Source: Phycomyces blakesleeanus NRRL 1555(-) (lineage: Eukaryota > Mucoromycota > Mucoromycetes > Mucorales > Phycomycetaceae). Taken from it: a stretch of 64,000 nt of DNA. Positions 1 to 10,568 of this stretch are shown here, piece by piece. Each line of letters opens with the position of its first letter. The first letter of the stretch is position 1. The notes under the pieces were generated by a model. The model did not search any database. It was not told where the DNA came from and worked only from the letters and a program-made list of their open reading frames with translations. A program made the translations under genes and the position numbers. The stretch is from positions 1,235,125-1,299,124 of the forward strand of contig NW_017265146.1 of NCBI RefSeq assembly GCF_001638985.1, read 5' to 3'.

Positions 1-26
1 ACGAGTTGGGACGTGGCATCGCTACA

Positions 27-1406
27 ATGGTGTTCCCAGTTAACGGCGTGGCTGGTACCTGTGGGGAAACCCATGCAGACCTCGACGAGGGTGTGTCGAG
101 TGAGTTTGTAGACGAATGCGATGAAGCTGAGGTCAGCGCACGACTCAGATTCATCTGTGACAAATTTTTCTCAGAGGGTTTTGCAAAGCCAAGACTCTCT
201 GCTAGATTTCTTGACGCGATGCTGGAAGAGGAGCTCAGCGACTCTGCCAACAAAGCTCATCGCGACTCATTGACTGAAGTCGCTGAACCAGAGTGCGGCT
301 TGGCTACCAAGTCAGCTGAGGAGACTCTTGTTCAAAGACAAGAGTCCGTTCAGACCCCATCGGGTTTGAATAATGCTGGCTTAAAGGATCCAAAGCCAAA
401 GTCTGGAACAGTGGAGGGTCTCCATGAGGCCTTCGCTCTATCGTCTTGGCAATCAGCCAATGGATTTTTTGGTGAATGTCTCTCCACAGGACTTCCCACA
501 CCGATGGAGATTGACGACGACCTGGCTTGGTGTGAAGTCGTGGAAGTTGAAGATCCTATGGAGATTGACGATGTTGTTGTTGTTGAGGTGATGGTGCCTG
601 ATGCCGATTGTGGCGAAGAGCTCGTGGCCCACACCTGCAATCCGGCGGTTGACGATTTGCAGCACTTCTCCCAGTCTGTAAAGAAGGATTGCGATACGAA
701 CAAGATTCCAGCCTGTGTCCCGCAGCAGGCTGCAGACGATAAGATGGATGAAGACACAAAAAAGATTGTGCTACCTGGAACATCCTCTCAGAAGAAGTAC
801 AATGTACCCAGCCCTAGACGCAAGGAAGGTGCCGACGAGGTCAAGGGTAACAGAGAGTATCCAATGGCGGTCTCCAGACCAAAAGAGGAGTACTCGATGA
901 TCCCTCGGCCTGCCAGTCAAAAGGCCATTGATGAACCAAAGGCCTCTAATGAAGGATCGAAAATCAAGTTGGCTTCGGCCTCTTGTGATCGTCCTTCACA
1001 GCTGCCTAAGCCACTCTCTGGCCTTCGCACCGAGAGGCCAAGGCTTTTGTCGAATTTTATCTGGGAGGCGTCTGGACCTTCTACAGCAGCCAGCTGTAAC
1101 AAGGGAAAGGCTCCAAGCAAAGAATTCAAGACACAAGGGCAAGCCATTACTCCAGCTGCCAATTATTCTATTCCTGTTGCTGCACCCAGCAGCAAGAAAG
1201 TGAAGACTTCTGGAAGTGGTGCAGCTAAAGCTGAGTTCAAGGCACCTTGGCAAATAACTCCCCCGGCTGCCAAGCCTTCTACTCCTGTTGTTGCACCCAG
1301 CAGCAAAAAGGAGGAGAATGTCAAGGCAGAAGAGTCAGATCTTCCTGCTGCCCCCAGCAGCAAGAGAGTGAAGACTATGGGCGGTACTAAAGCCTATGTC
1401 AAATAA
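27..1406 (+). CDS. Unrecognised repetitive acidic/basic protein (5' end uncertain)
   Basis: Open frame with no introns visible. The frame stays open to the left edge of the window, so the ATG at 27 is only the first in-frame methionine seen and the true start may lie outside. About 459 residues from that ATG. The N-terminal half is acidic and carries the motif MEIDD twice (near residues 160 and 175) followed by a run of valines. The C-terminal third is rich in Lys, Pro, Ser and Ala and repeats a motif of the type APSSKKVKT four times, which looks like basic, possibly nuclear-localising, sequence. I do not recognise the family and no catalytic motif is visible. Codon use is richer in G and C than in the rest of the window. 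An in-frame TAA is followed directly by an in-frame ATG and the same repeat continues, so this frame may be a truncated form of a longer protein. It could be a host gene or part of a transposon. Confidence 0.5.
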   Translation: MVFPVNGVAGTCGETHADLDEGVSSEFVDECDEAEVSARLRFICDKFFSEGFAKPRLSARFLDAMLEEELSDSANKAHRDSLTEVAEPECGLATKSAEETLVQRQESVQTPSGLNNAGLKDPKPKSGTVEGLHEAFALSSWQSANGFFGECLSTGLPTPMEIDDDLAWCEVVEVEDPMEIDDVVVVEVMVPDADCGEELVAHTCNPAVDDLQHFSQSVKKDCDTNKIPACVPQQAADDKMDEDTKKIVLPGTSSQKKYNVPSPRRKEGADEVKGNREYPMAVSRPKEEYSMIPRPASQKAIDEPKASNEGSKIKLASASCDRPSQLPKPLSGLRTERPRLLSNFIWEASGPSTAASCNKGKAPSKEFKTQGQAITPAANYSIPVAAPSSKKVKTSGSGAAKAEFKAPWQITPPAAKPSTPVVAPSSKKEENVKAEESDLPAAPSSKRVKTMGGTKAYVK

Positions 1407-1693
1407 ATGGTGCCCTTGCCATATAATAGTTCAGCTTCCAAGGAGTCTGATCCTATTGCTGCATCCAACAGCAAAGAGGAAAAGTGTTCTGAGGCAGTAG
1501 AGTCGGATCTTTTTTCTGCACCCAGCAGCAAGAAAGTGAAGAGATTGAACAAGCTCTAATCCAGTCATTCCCAACTCGCAATCCTGCGTCAAAGCCGGCA
1601 AAGTCTTCGAGTAATAGAGGAAAAGAGGATCCAAAGAGCCTATTGAAGTATGTGCTCCGATTCAAAGGCGATCCAACTGTCAACAAGGAGTAA
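1407..1693 (+). pseudogene. Decayed 3' continuation of the preceding repetitive protein
   Basis: Immediately after the TAA at 1404-1406 the same frame continues from an ATG at 1407 to a stop near 1556. It still encodes the repeat of the upstream protein (APSSKKVK near 1520-1540). From about 1530 a different frame stays open to the TAA at 1691-1693 and encodes a Lys/Ser-rich segment ending in FKGDPTVNKE. The simplest reading is that the original coding sequence ran to 1693 and was broken by one stop and one frameshift. A spliced alternative cannot be excluded, though I see no convincing GT-AG pair. Confidence 0.4.
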
Positions 1694-3350
1694 GATTGTT
1701 TGTTAGCAGTGCCCGAGCTCACCTTGACCCATTGGGTCAGAGGTGTAGTGAAAGAATCTGCGGAGCTGATGATTCCGAAAACTTGGACAAATTTTTGTTG
1801 CCCTGTACGCTTCACCAAGCGGACATCTTGTCGGTCGGTTGGCCCTGGAGCCAAGCCGATGCGGTCGGAACCAAAGGTCGATCCTGAAGCTTCTGGTAAG
1901 CTTTATGGTGACACTGGAATTCCGAGACCTTTCACAGTACTTTTCCTTGGGACTATCTGCGTGGTGATTCACGCTGGGTCTCTTGGTTAAGCTGTAAGGG
2001 TAGCCTCTTTTACGTTCGGTTCCTACTGCTTTCAAATTCAAAGGACTGGATTATCGTTTCCCTCTAGGATCGACACCATGCTCCACCTGTTAGCTTGGTT
2101 ATGAGTCTTGGCTTGGCATAGACAGTATAAAGAGAAGGTAGATTGTGGAGGTCTACATATGAGTGTAACTTGTGGTGGTACTAGACTGGTTTTCAAACCT
2201 GTTTGCCTCTGGTATTTGCCGTTTGTATACATTCGAGGGTGGTACTTGCACTGCTGTAGGGTTGGCTTGAACATTTTGTTCGTAGGGCTCTTGTTGACTT
2301 CCTCTCAGGTCTGAGGCCGAGATCTGTGAGTGGTGGTTTCTGTACGAGTAGGGCTTCCGGAGTCCTTGATTCTGGGTCGTTTTTGGGCCACGGTGGTCCT
2401 GTTGGATTGTCTGGTCTGGTTGGCTAGATTTCTGGTATCATTCTGGTATCATTCTGGAGATCGTTGTTAGCTAGGTTGCTAGCCTGTTCTGTACCTGGGT
2501 TCTGGGTCTTTGTAGCTTGAGTTTTGTGCTTAAGCCAGGGAGAATGAATACTGTGGGGCACGGTGTTCATTATGTAGTTATGTCTGGCCGAATGGGTTTT
2601 GCTTCCTTGCCGGGTTCTTTCTTGGGGTCCTTGGAAGGCTATCGTCAGTCCCCTCCTTTTTTTTCTGGTGAATACCTGAAGATTCACTGGTAAGCTCGAA
2701 TAGGTCCTTTTGGACTTTGAGTTGACTATACCGTAGATTGTGTAAAATCTATTGTTGGGGGGTAGACAGTCCCAAGAGGTTTCGGGAAAACGAGCCAAGA
2801 ACACCTAGTTCTTACGCAAGATTGGCGAGGTTTTCCCTCACAGACATGATGGTATATCAGTCATTATGATTGCTACCAGTCCTTGTGTCCGGACTCAAAT
2901 GATGCATACACATGCATGTCCAGACATCCGCAGCTATTTTGAGATGGCAAAACCAAAGTTCATCTGCACAAAAGGATATGCTTCAATGACTGATCGATTA
3001 GGTACCAGTGACTTTGTCAGTCGAATCAAGATAACCTGACTATACAGTACATTGTCACTGGAGAGATAGCGTGGAATTCGCCGATGATTTCAAGCATCAC
3101 GCAAAACCTGTGGTTAGAGTCCTAGCCACCCTCATTTGAGGAGGGCTCTGATCAATATGGTCTGGTAAATGAACCAGACCAAACAGTGTGAGCTAGAAAT
3201 TGTCACCAAAAAAAAAGGCAGGTTACAGTTAGCAACTGGAAATGCGTATACTCAAGAAAATAAGACCCGAGTCGAAGGGCAATTTTGCAAACTTTCAGCT
3301 GTGAAGGAGAAGCAAGATTACTTTCGACAAACCTATCCAAACCAAGTCGA
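1694..3350. other. Non-coding stretch, no gene recognised
   Basis: About 1.65 kb with only short open frames and no recognisable protein motif, RNA gene or terminal repeat. Base composition to about 3.1 kb is visibly less AT-rich than the rest of the window, similar to the preceding open frame. This would fit an inserted element or untranslated sequence of that gene. Confidence 0.4.
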
Positions 3351-3443
3351 GACAAGTGCTTAAAAGCCATGCATATATATATATATACATTTATATAATT
3401 CTACGGAAAATTGAATCCAGTATCAAAGCAAAGTTGAACATAG

Positions 3444-3498
3444 ACATGAACATGAACATGAACATGAACATGAACATGAACATGAACATGAACATGAA
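3444..3498. repeat. Hexanucleotide microsatellite (ACATGA)9
   Basis: Nine perfect copies of ACATGA in a row. In one frame it reads as alternating Met-Asn, which is not a reason to call a gene. Confidence 0.95.
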
Positions 3499-3640
3499 AA
3501 AAAGGATATCAAGCATTCAAGCATCTAAACTTTCAAGCACAACAAGCTTAACATCAAGTAGGCTGACCCAGAGTCTCGCCATCTCGCTGGGTTGGCCAAA
3601 AAGCACACCAAGAGTCTCGACTAGGATATGGTTACAACAA

Positions 3641-3805
3641 GAATAAATTCCTCATCATCATTCAAGACTATTGGCTCAGGACTGCAAAAAGGTATTTGGG
3701 ATGTCCGGGTTTATATTATGGACCGAGAACACCAGCAGGAACAAGTAGAGGCCGTCAGTAGTAAACAACAGAGCTCAAGGCAGAAGCAATGTGAACCACA
3801 AAGCA
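3641..3805 (+). repeat. Left arm of a diverged inverted repeat
   Basis: This arm matches the reverse complement of 4194-4355 at roughly 70 percent by eye. Shared blocks include GGCTCAGGACTGCAAAA and CACCAGCAGGA, and a similar short peptide from an ATG in each arm (HQQE followed by SKQ and QKQC). The spacer is about 390 bp. The peptide-level similarity suggests that the arms derive from a formerly coding repeat, but no family is recognised. Confidence 0.6.
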
Positions 3806-4193
3806 AGCAATAAGGCAATTTTTCAAGGGCTGTTTTTGTCTCTGGATTTCTTTGTCAGAGACAATATCAACCATTAGTCCGTCTATTCAGAAGATAAGTA
3901 CTATTTATACACAATATGTCTCGGTACTAATTATATGATATTTTTTCATCTTCTCAGGGCCGCCCTGTGACAGGGCTCGCAATACTACAACCCTTTAGAG
4001 GATACCATAGAGAGCTTGTGAGCGTTGAACTTTACCAAAAGGTAAAGCTGCTCGGTACGCCTGTAGTACCTTTTCTCCCCTCAAAATATTGTACATTACA
4101 TTGTATGCCTGTATATATTTAGGGTTCTTGGTGTGGTAAGCCAAGATCTGGTAGCTCCTCTGCCATTCGGTGGTCAAACCCTTTTGTGATTGA

Positions 4194-4355
4194 CCCCATC
4201 GCTGCAATTTGGCACATTGTTTCTGTTGGAAGCTTGGCTGTTTACTGTCGGTGGTCTCGTATACCTCCTGCTGGTGGTCAAGGTTCATTCCGCCCGGTCA
4301 TCGAAGAACATTTTGCAGTCCTGAGCCCGTCTCTTCAGATGATGTTACCTATTCC
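4194..4355 (-). repeat. Right arm of the diverged inverted repeat
   Basis: Reverse-complement partner of 3641-3805. Read on the minus strand from about 4355 it shares GGCTCAGGACTGCAAAA and, after an ATG at 4286-4288, a peptide containing HQQE and QKQC like that of the left arm. The arms are too long and too diverged to be a simple hairpin terminator. Two opposed copies of a degenerate repeat is the likelier origin. Confidence 0.6.
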
Positions 4356-4730
4356 AAGACAAGTTCCTTTACTTAAAAAACAAATTCTATCAATTAAGGT
4401 ATGTTATTTTGGTCATTCAAACCTGCCTCATATGTAAATATATCTCTTGTTTTCTCACTCATTATTTTCTTTATCTTTTTAAGCCATATTTGGCCTTAGC
4501 AACTCAAATAATAAGGCAAATTCCGAAGCCTGAATCCTGTGCAAGAATGACAGCAGCAAGAACCAAGTCAAGCAAGAGGAATACAAAAAAAAAAAGATAC
4601 AAAAAAAAGATACAAAAAAGAATACAAAAAAAAAGAAAAAAATATATTCACAATTATCTCTCTATCTCAAGTAAAAACTCATAGACTAGCAGAATCCCTG
4701 AAATGGTCAAGCCACGGTTTGCTTATATGT

Positions 4731-4830
4731 TCAAGTCCAATTCCAAGTCTTGTCCAAGTCCAAGTCCAAGTCCAAATGTCCAAGCACTGTCCAAGCACTG
4801 TCCAAGTACTGTTCTAGTACTAGTCCTAGC
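4731..4830. repeat. Degenerate CAAGTC/CAAGCACTGTC repeats
   Basis: Tandem copies of CAAGTC pass into copies of a longer unit around CAAGCACTGTC and end in a CTAGTAC palindromic patch. Simple-sequence DNA. Confidence 0.8.
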
Positions 4831-4885
4831 ACATAAATATATATAAACAAGTAGAGAAGTACACAAGTAGAGAAGTATACATACA

Positions 4886-5050
4886 TATATACACACACAC
4901 ACAAACACACGCAATTTCTATTTTTGCTATTTATTTCTTACACACACACACACACACATACACACACACACACACACAAATACACACACACATACACACA
5001 CACATACACATAGTCATAGTCATAGGCATACAAACATACATATACACACT
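4886..5050. repeat. CA-rich microsatellite
   Basis: Long interrupted (CA)n tract with scattered T, ending in an ATACAT-type repeat. The open frames over it on the minus strand are artefacts of the repeat. Confidence 0.95.
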
Positions 5051-5214
5051 TATATACATACATATATACATACAAAAGTAGAGGCGCATTTCTATCAAAG
5101 TCCAAAATCTGGGCTGTACCTCCAAGTCTCAAGGCCAAGTCGATTTCCAAGAAGGGGTCCAATGCAAAATTCCAAAAGCAAGTTCCAAAAGAAAAACAAA
5201 AAACAAAAAACCAA

Positions 5215-5480
5215 ATCCGAGGCCTATACTAAGTCCTGTAAAAAAAACGGGCATATACTAAGTCCTCCTTTCCAAAAGGATCAAAAGAAATCCGAACTTG
5301 AGGCATACACTAAGTCCTCCACTCCAAAAGGATCAAATCCAAAACCCGAGGCGTAGACCAAAACCTATCAGAAATGATCAGGCACATTAAGTCCTCCGCT
5401 CCAAAAGGATCAAAAGAAATCCGACCCTGAGGTCTATACTAAGTCCTGTCCAAAAATCACACAGGCATATACTAAGCCCT
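5215..5480. repeat. Degenerate tandem array with TACTAAGTCCT core
   Basis: At least five irregular copies of a unit of about 45-80 bp. Each contains a version of ATACTAAGTCCT, usually followed by CCAAAAGGATCAAA and then GAAATCCGA. Spacing is uneven and copies are diverged, so this is not a CRISPR-like array. Confidence 0.75.
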
Positions 5481-5948
5481 CCTCTCTCTCAAAAAAAAAA
5501 GCAAAAAAAAGCAAAAAAAAAAACGGACAAAAAAAAAGATCAAAAGAAAAATCAAATGGACCAAGAAAAAAAACCGACTGGACTTGACTGAAGCCGACTG
5601 GACTGGACTGAAGTAGCATGAACTTGACCATCTTATATTATATTATATTTAATTTAACTTATATTTCCTTTATAAAAATCTTTGAATAATAAAATTTTTC
5701 TCATATGTCTTTAGTATCATATTTATATTTTTTTCTCTTTTTTTCTACATTTGCTTTTAAAGATATTATGATTAATATTTGCAAAAGATAATAAGAATAA
5801 TAAATTTTGTGCTTTTTCTATATTGCACTTAAAAGCTGTTTTATTATACTAAAGTCCCTTGGAAGAAAAGATCATTTAGGCAATTCTGAGAAAGATTTAT
5901 GATATTTTCAAGACCACCCTCTGAATTAATCCTTTTCCCACATAGTAT
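5481..5948. other. AT-rich non-coding DNA
   Basis: Poly-A runs, a TATAT patch and very AT-rich sequence up to the start of the segmental duplication. No gene seen. Confidence 0.6.
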
Positions 5949-6668
5949 TGAATAGAGAAGGAGATTTCCTGTGTAAGATTCTTATCTAAATTTAGTTAAT
6001 TTTTATAAAAAAATGAATTAATACGGGATTTGATCAATGCAGCAACCAACCCAATACTTCTTTGACAATAACAGTATCCAAGAATATCTTTTTATATGTA
6101 AGCTTTAAGAACGTGTACTGATGTATTCTCGTATAAGATTACATTAATTAAAAGAGTCTTGTGTTACCATATTGGCCAAATTAAGAACCTGGTAAATGAT
6201 ACCTTATTTCCAATACTATGAAAAATAGCCCTCACATATACATATCTATATCGTTTATTTGATGTAATTTCTCTTTATAAATAAGTTTCAATTGGTTTTA
6301 CTTTTGCCATATGTCTCAAAGATCTGTCTCTTAGTCAAAAAAAAATTATAATAACCTTCATCAAAAAAAAAACAATTTTCCTTTTCCAGAAGCATATCGT
6401 TCTTTTGACCAAACCTTATAGTAAGCTTTCTTTATTGAAGGATACATTATAAAGAGGTTGATATACAGTTTATTTAATATTAAAAGATAAAGAAATTAAA
6501 AGGTATTTTGTGTAGAGTGGATGTAGTAAGGGTAAAATAAGGATATTAAGCATACAATTATTTTACCAAGCCTAGCTATTTACTTTTCTGTATATAATGT
6601 TTATAATATAAAAAATTTCTGAAAAATATTAAAAACCCACAACTTTTGTAAAGCGGCAAATAAATGCA

Positions 6669-6676
6669 TATATATA
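6669..6676 (+). promoter_or_regulatory. TATA box of U6 copy 1
   Basis: TATATATA lies about 31-38 bases upstream of the U6 start, the expected position for a Pol III type 3-like or yeast-type U6 promoter. Copy 2 has TATATCTA at the same place. Confidence 0.7.
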
Positions 6677-6706
6677 GTGTTTTGGGACATTTATTTTAGT
6701 CGACAA

Positions 6707-6729
6707 GTGCTTGCACCTCTGTCACATAT

Positions 6730-6761
<32 letters not shown>

Positions 6762-6822
6762 GGCCCCTGCACAAGGATGACACTAAACTTCTGAGATGGA
6801 ACGCTCTACGGAGCATATTTTT
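6707..6822 (+). ncRNA. U6 spliceosomal snRNA, copy 1
   Basis: The U6 core is unmistakable: it starts GTGCTTGC, contains the ACAGAGAAGATTAGCATGG block (ACAGAGA box that pairs with the 5' splice site), then CCCCTGCACAAGGATGAC (U4/U6 pairing region and internal stem-loop). U6 is the catalytic snRNA of the major spliceosome. The 3' part differs from the mammalian form and ends in GCTC-TACG-GAGC, a short stem with a UNCG-type tetraloop just before a T9 run that would terminate Pol III. Length is about 114-116 nt, slightly longer than the usual 100-110. The catalytic core is uninterrupted, so there is no U6 intron. An almost identical copy lies at 30279. Confidence 0.95.
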
Positions 6823-6826
6823 TTTT
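6818..6826 (+). terminator. Pol III T-run terminator of U6 copy 1
   Basis: Nine consecutive T directly after the 3' hairpin of the U6 gene. Confidence 0.85.
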
Positions 6827-6829
6827 GTT

Positions 6830-8470
6830 TTGTCACCACTTGATATTATTTTTATTTTTTTATTTTTTGTGTCAAATCTTGAAATTACTTATAAAAGGAT
6901 ACCACATTGACGAATGTCAATCTTACATCATAATGTACACCTTTATTATCCACTAATGCACAATCCTTCTCCCCTTCCTTGTTAAATGCATATCAATCTC
7001 TTCTTGCTCCTCATGCTGTAGATGGCTTTTGTTATGCAGTTCCATTAACACAAATCACCACTTCTTTTTTGCTGACAATGTAGCATTCTTTTTGGCTTGG
7101 CTTTAAATGTCCAGCCCATGTTCAACTTGAGCTGCGCAACACTTTTTATCACTCTAGCTGTCGTTTGAAGAACTTTTAAATATGCAGTCATATATACCCA
7201 CTTTTCACGTTCTCTATACGATACTATTCCTGCTGATGGTGAAATTCATATACTTGGGTGTTCTCCTTCAGAAAGAAAGATGATTTATTTTTCTTTTTGG
7301 GTGGTCATTCATTGTTTCTCATTATCGTTATAGCACTCTTGCAACCATGGATACTCTTAATGCAGCTGGAGCTTGTTGATGGGCATTCAACATCTTAAAC
7401 AGCTATCCTCAAACACACCAAATCGCAAACAAAAGAAAAATCGTAATTCTCTTTAGCTTGATCAACTTCTCCCCTCTTTTCAGCCAGCTCTCAAAATCTA
7501 CACCACTTATGTGATCACATATTGTTTTAGGGTGCACCTGAAGTACCATCTGGAAAACCCACTTGGACCACACATTTCATGATGTTCTCCTTTAACACCA
7601 ACAATCATGTTGTCTTAAGCTTCTCCTTGTTATTATTTCCTTTATTAAAAAAACAATCATGACTTATTATTAACTTGATAACGCTCTGTGCTAAATGACT
7701 TAAAAAAAACATTATCGTATAGTGAAATTAAAATTATACATCTCGAAATTAGGTCTTATATATATATACGAGGTAGACTGGTTTTCAACATTGAGACAGT
7801 TTAAGAGGCAATAATCATACTATTCTAAGCAAGAAAAAGGTTGGTCTAAGTTTATTTAAATATCTTATTCTTATAAATATTTGATACTTAAACAAAAACA
7901 AACATAACCCATACAAAAGTTGAAACCCTTGGTCAAAACAAAGTAGCAATAGTAGTACTCGTGCGGTTTAGTTTCTTTTTTCTTTATTCCATACATTGTA
8001 TACTCACCTTCTAACATTTATGATAACACTTCTTCCTAAAGTTTCTTATATGCTTTTTATACTGTTATCAATTTTAAGTATTTACTACCTGTTTATACTA
8101 CCCGTTTGTCTAAATTTATGAAAGCCTTTCAAATTTCTATAGTTGTCTTGATAGCCAGAGGTTCTTTTGTGTAAATTCAATTGCTATGTTGTGTGCCATT
8201 TGATCCCTAACTTTACCTACTTCTCTACTGTTTATTTCACTTGGCACACAATTACCATCGTCTATAATATGTGCGAGATTCAGATATTCCCTTTAAAGTT
8301 AAATGTTTACTTGTCCCTATTGTCCATCCCAGTTGGGAACACAATTAAATAGTGCGCTACCTGTGCAAGAGTAATTTATCAACTTGTTTTAAAAATATAG
8401 AAGGATCAAATGTAAGTCACGCGCAGAGTATATCCCTTTCTTTTTAAAGATATAGAAAAGAGAAAAAACA
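6830..8470. other. Spacer between U6 and the F-box pseudogene
   Basis: About 1.6 kb shared with 30402-32043 through the segmental duplication. Short coding-like patches are visible (for example SLYDTIPADGEIHILG around 7210-7260), but stops and frameshifts are frequent and no family is recognised. It may hold a very old gene relic. Confidence 0.5.
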
Positions 8471-8540
8471 ACTGGCTGCGCCTTGTATGTCTTCGTGGTT
8501 ACTCAATTGATTCAACTGTGCCCATATTTGTAACTCGCAG
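8471..8540 (+). promoter_or_regulatory. Conserved upstream block of F-box family (copy before 8648)
   Basis: Contains CTTGTATGTCTT, GGTTACTCAATTGATT and CCCATATTTGTAACTC. The same order of motifs occurs at a similar distance (about 110-200 bp) before the F-box starts at 19361, 22623, 32221, 35097 and 52669. Inferred promoter or 5' UTR element. Confidence 0.6.
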
Positions 8541-8647
8541 TGTTATTTTACCGCAGCATTTTTCTTTTTGTAACTCTTTACCACTTTGATAACCGGTACC
8601 CTTCTTTTAATTTGTCTCTGATTTTCTATTTGACCTTACTTACTGTT

Positions 8648-10210
8648 ATGTCAGCCTCAGAACTACCATATGAAATCCTTTCGAAAATTGCCGATCTCCT
8701 TTTGACGGGTGACAGGTTTTCCTGTGTTCTTACTTGTAGAAGATGGAGATATCCGTTTCAAGAGGCTCTGTGGAGAAACATGCATGTCAATTCCATGAAA
8801 AATCTTGAAACTATATGCAATGCAATCGAAGGCTCCAGAACCAAGTCTTCGTCATACGGGCTATTAACACAAAGCCTGCGTATGGATGGATACTGCACTA
8901 TTCCACATTGGCAGCAACATGCATTTTTTCGATCCATACCAAACTTAAGGCATCTTGATCTCGGACGTACACGTTACCAAGAGATGAACACACATATGAT
9001 AAGACTGAACAATCCATGGAAATCGTTAGAAAGTCTGAGAGTTGAGGTCCATGGCAGTAAAAGGGCCGTCGACACCAAATCCTTTGTTGAACGCCAACTC
9101 TTTTTCTTTCCAATCCAAATGTACTCCAACATTTGGAAACATTCGAGTTTCTTACTGCAGCCATGTCACAATGGTCCCATATTGTTTTCTGGGAATTTCT
9201 TTGTCCATTACAAATTCCTATCAAGTATTTAATGTACAAGACAAAATACAGTAAATGCGATAAAGACTCTCTGGAGATGGTTATGAAGCGATTCATGCAA
9301 TGCTTTTTGGAAACACTCAGTTCACTCTCTGTTAAGGGCCGCGTAGGTTTCAGTATGAGGTACACTGCCGTACCGGACTTCTTTTCTTATTGTCCAGTGT
9401 GTTTGTTAAACTGGACAATATGCTGGGCAGCTGTGTAGCTCTTACGCAGCTAAAAATAAGGGTTGGTCAGCTGTGGATTAATTTAGACAGAATATACCAA
9501 GGACGAGAGCAACATGAGCAGCAGTATCACCAGCAGCGGCAAGAACAAAAGCACGGATTTCGGGCTTTGGAGCTACAGTCGGTCGTTGCAAGTGCAGATG
9601 TATTTCATTATATATATTTCAGGTGCAGACGTCTAAAATATAAGAGCTTGGATGGTTGTAGTATCAGTGGTTCTATCTCTGAAAAGACCGGATGCCTACT
9701 TGTAGACATGTCCTATACTTTTTTTAAGTACTACAACTCAAAAAAGTGCAATTTCACTCATTCAAATATTTTCAAAGTTTAGAAACTTGTATCAACTTTC
9801 TACTCTTGTCTCAGCTGTGCGCCTCTCTGTTATCAAATGAAAAAGAAGATACAAAAAAAAGAAGTTGATTCAAGATCCTCTCTAGAAAAACATTATCTTC
9901 ATCAATGTCATCATATAGTTTGGGTCCAAATCTTTAATGACTTGTGGAGAGAAATGGGGGAAAGAGAAACAACTGTCAAACTACTTTCTGAAATAGAAAT
10001 TCGCACTGTACTCAAATACTATCAATATATCCCGTCAAAAAGAAACCCGAAAGAGTCAGATTTTGCTCAGCTCGCAAAGACAATTGGGCAGACGATCTTT
10101 GGAGAGGTTATGTCGAGTTTAGATATCGCAACGCAGCCGACTGTATTGTTTATGAGCTTAAACCAAGTAACCAAGGATTTCAAAAAAAATCTATATAGTA
10201 GACCTTTCTA
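8648..10210 (+). pseudogene. F-box/LRR pseudogene, chimeric and internally deleted
   Basis: The 5' part (ATG 8648, F-box starting with LPYEILSKIADLL) is nearly identical to the intact gene at 32221. At 9091 a 346-bp internal deletion, relative to that gene, shifts the frame. The two breakpoint flanks share GAA, suggesting microhomology-mediated loss. After about 9250 the sequence is no longer close to the gene at 32221 but is still family-like: the CRRL and TGCLLVDMSYTFFK motifs appear at about 9620-9725. The conserved C-terminal module is recognisable at 10085-10190 (RGYVEFRYRN, then IVYEL). That ending resembles the IVYGV type of the copies at 24810 and 55414, so the locus looks like a chimera of two subfamilies. 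Several stops and frameshifts in the 3' half make it non-functional. Confidence 0.85.
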
Positions 10211-10214
10211 ATAT

Positions 10215-10568
10215 ATATGTATATCTTGCTAAATAAATATATATTTTCTTGTTTATGTGTACAGTATTAAAGAACAAGATTTGCTTATATAAATAGATGC
10301 CTGTAATATTATTGCGGCTGGTATGAATTGATATTACTTAAAGGAAACCATCTCGGCTTAGACCAAAGTCTATATCAAGTAAGGCGTTCTATATTCCGAT
10401 ATACTCGGTTTTCTCTTTTTTCTTGTGTGACTTTATTTTGGTTTTATTTGTATAAAAAAACATGAAGCATAGAGAACAGAAAACATAGAGAAGTAGGCAT
10501 GTAAATATAATTACGTAAATAAGTAAAAAATAAAAGCATAAAGAATAGTATAAAATAATTAGCATAAT
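10215..10568. other. Non-coding DNA at the 3' flank of the Helentron
   Basis: AT-rich sequence between the F-box pseudogene and the transposon coding region. It should contain the 3' end of the Helentron, but I could not identify the terminus. Confidence 0.5.

Larger units (their letters stand above)
5949..9250 (+). repeat. Segmental duplication, copy 1 (U6 plus F-box 5' half)
   Basis: This block matches 29523-33170 almost base for base (a few differences per several hundred bases by eye). It contains the U6 gene, the spacer and the 5' half of an F-box gene. Clear identity starts near GAGATTTCCT (5961 here, 29535 in copy 2). Copy 1 lacks 346 bp that copy 2 has inside the F-box gene. After about 9250 the two diverge strongly. 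Confidence 0.92.

Noticed and set aside
4886..5162. Minus-strand open frames rich in Cys, Val and Tyr over the CA repeat
   Set aside because: Pure translation of a CA microsatellite.
5215..5480. CRISPR-like repeated array
   Set aside because: The repeats are diverged and unevenly spaced, no cas genes are present and the genome is eukaryotic.
6707..6822. An intron inside U6, as known in some fungi
   Set aside because: The catalytic core from ACAGAGA to the internal stem-loop is continuous; only the 3' part is unusual.
7190..7280. Possible gene in the U6 to F-box spacer (SLYDTIPADGEIHILG)
   Set aside because: Stops and shifts on both sides and no recognised family. Near-identity of the two copies reflects the recent duplication, not selection.
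10440..10568. Helentron 3' terminus (hairpin plus terminal motif)
   Set aside because: Several short palindromes exist in this AT-rich stretch, but none could be paired with a matching feature on the 5' side, so no boundary is claimed.
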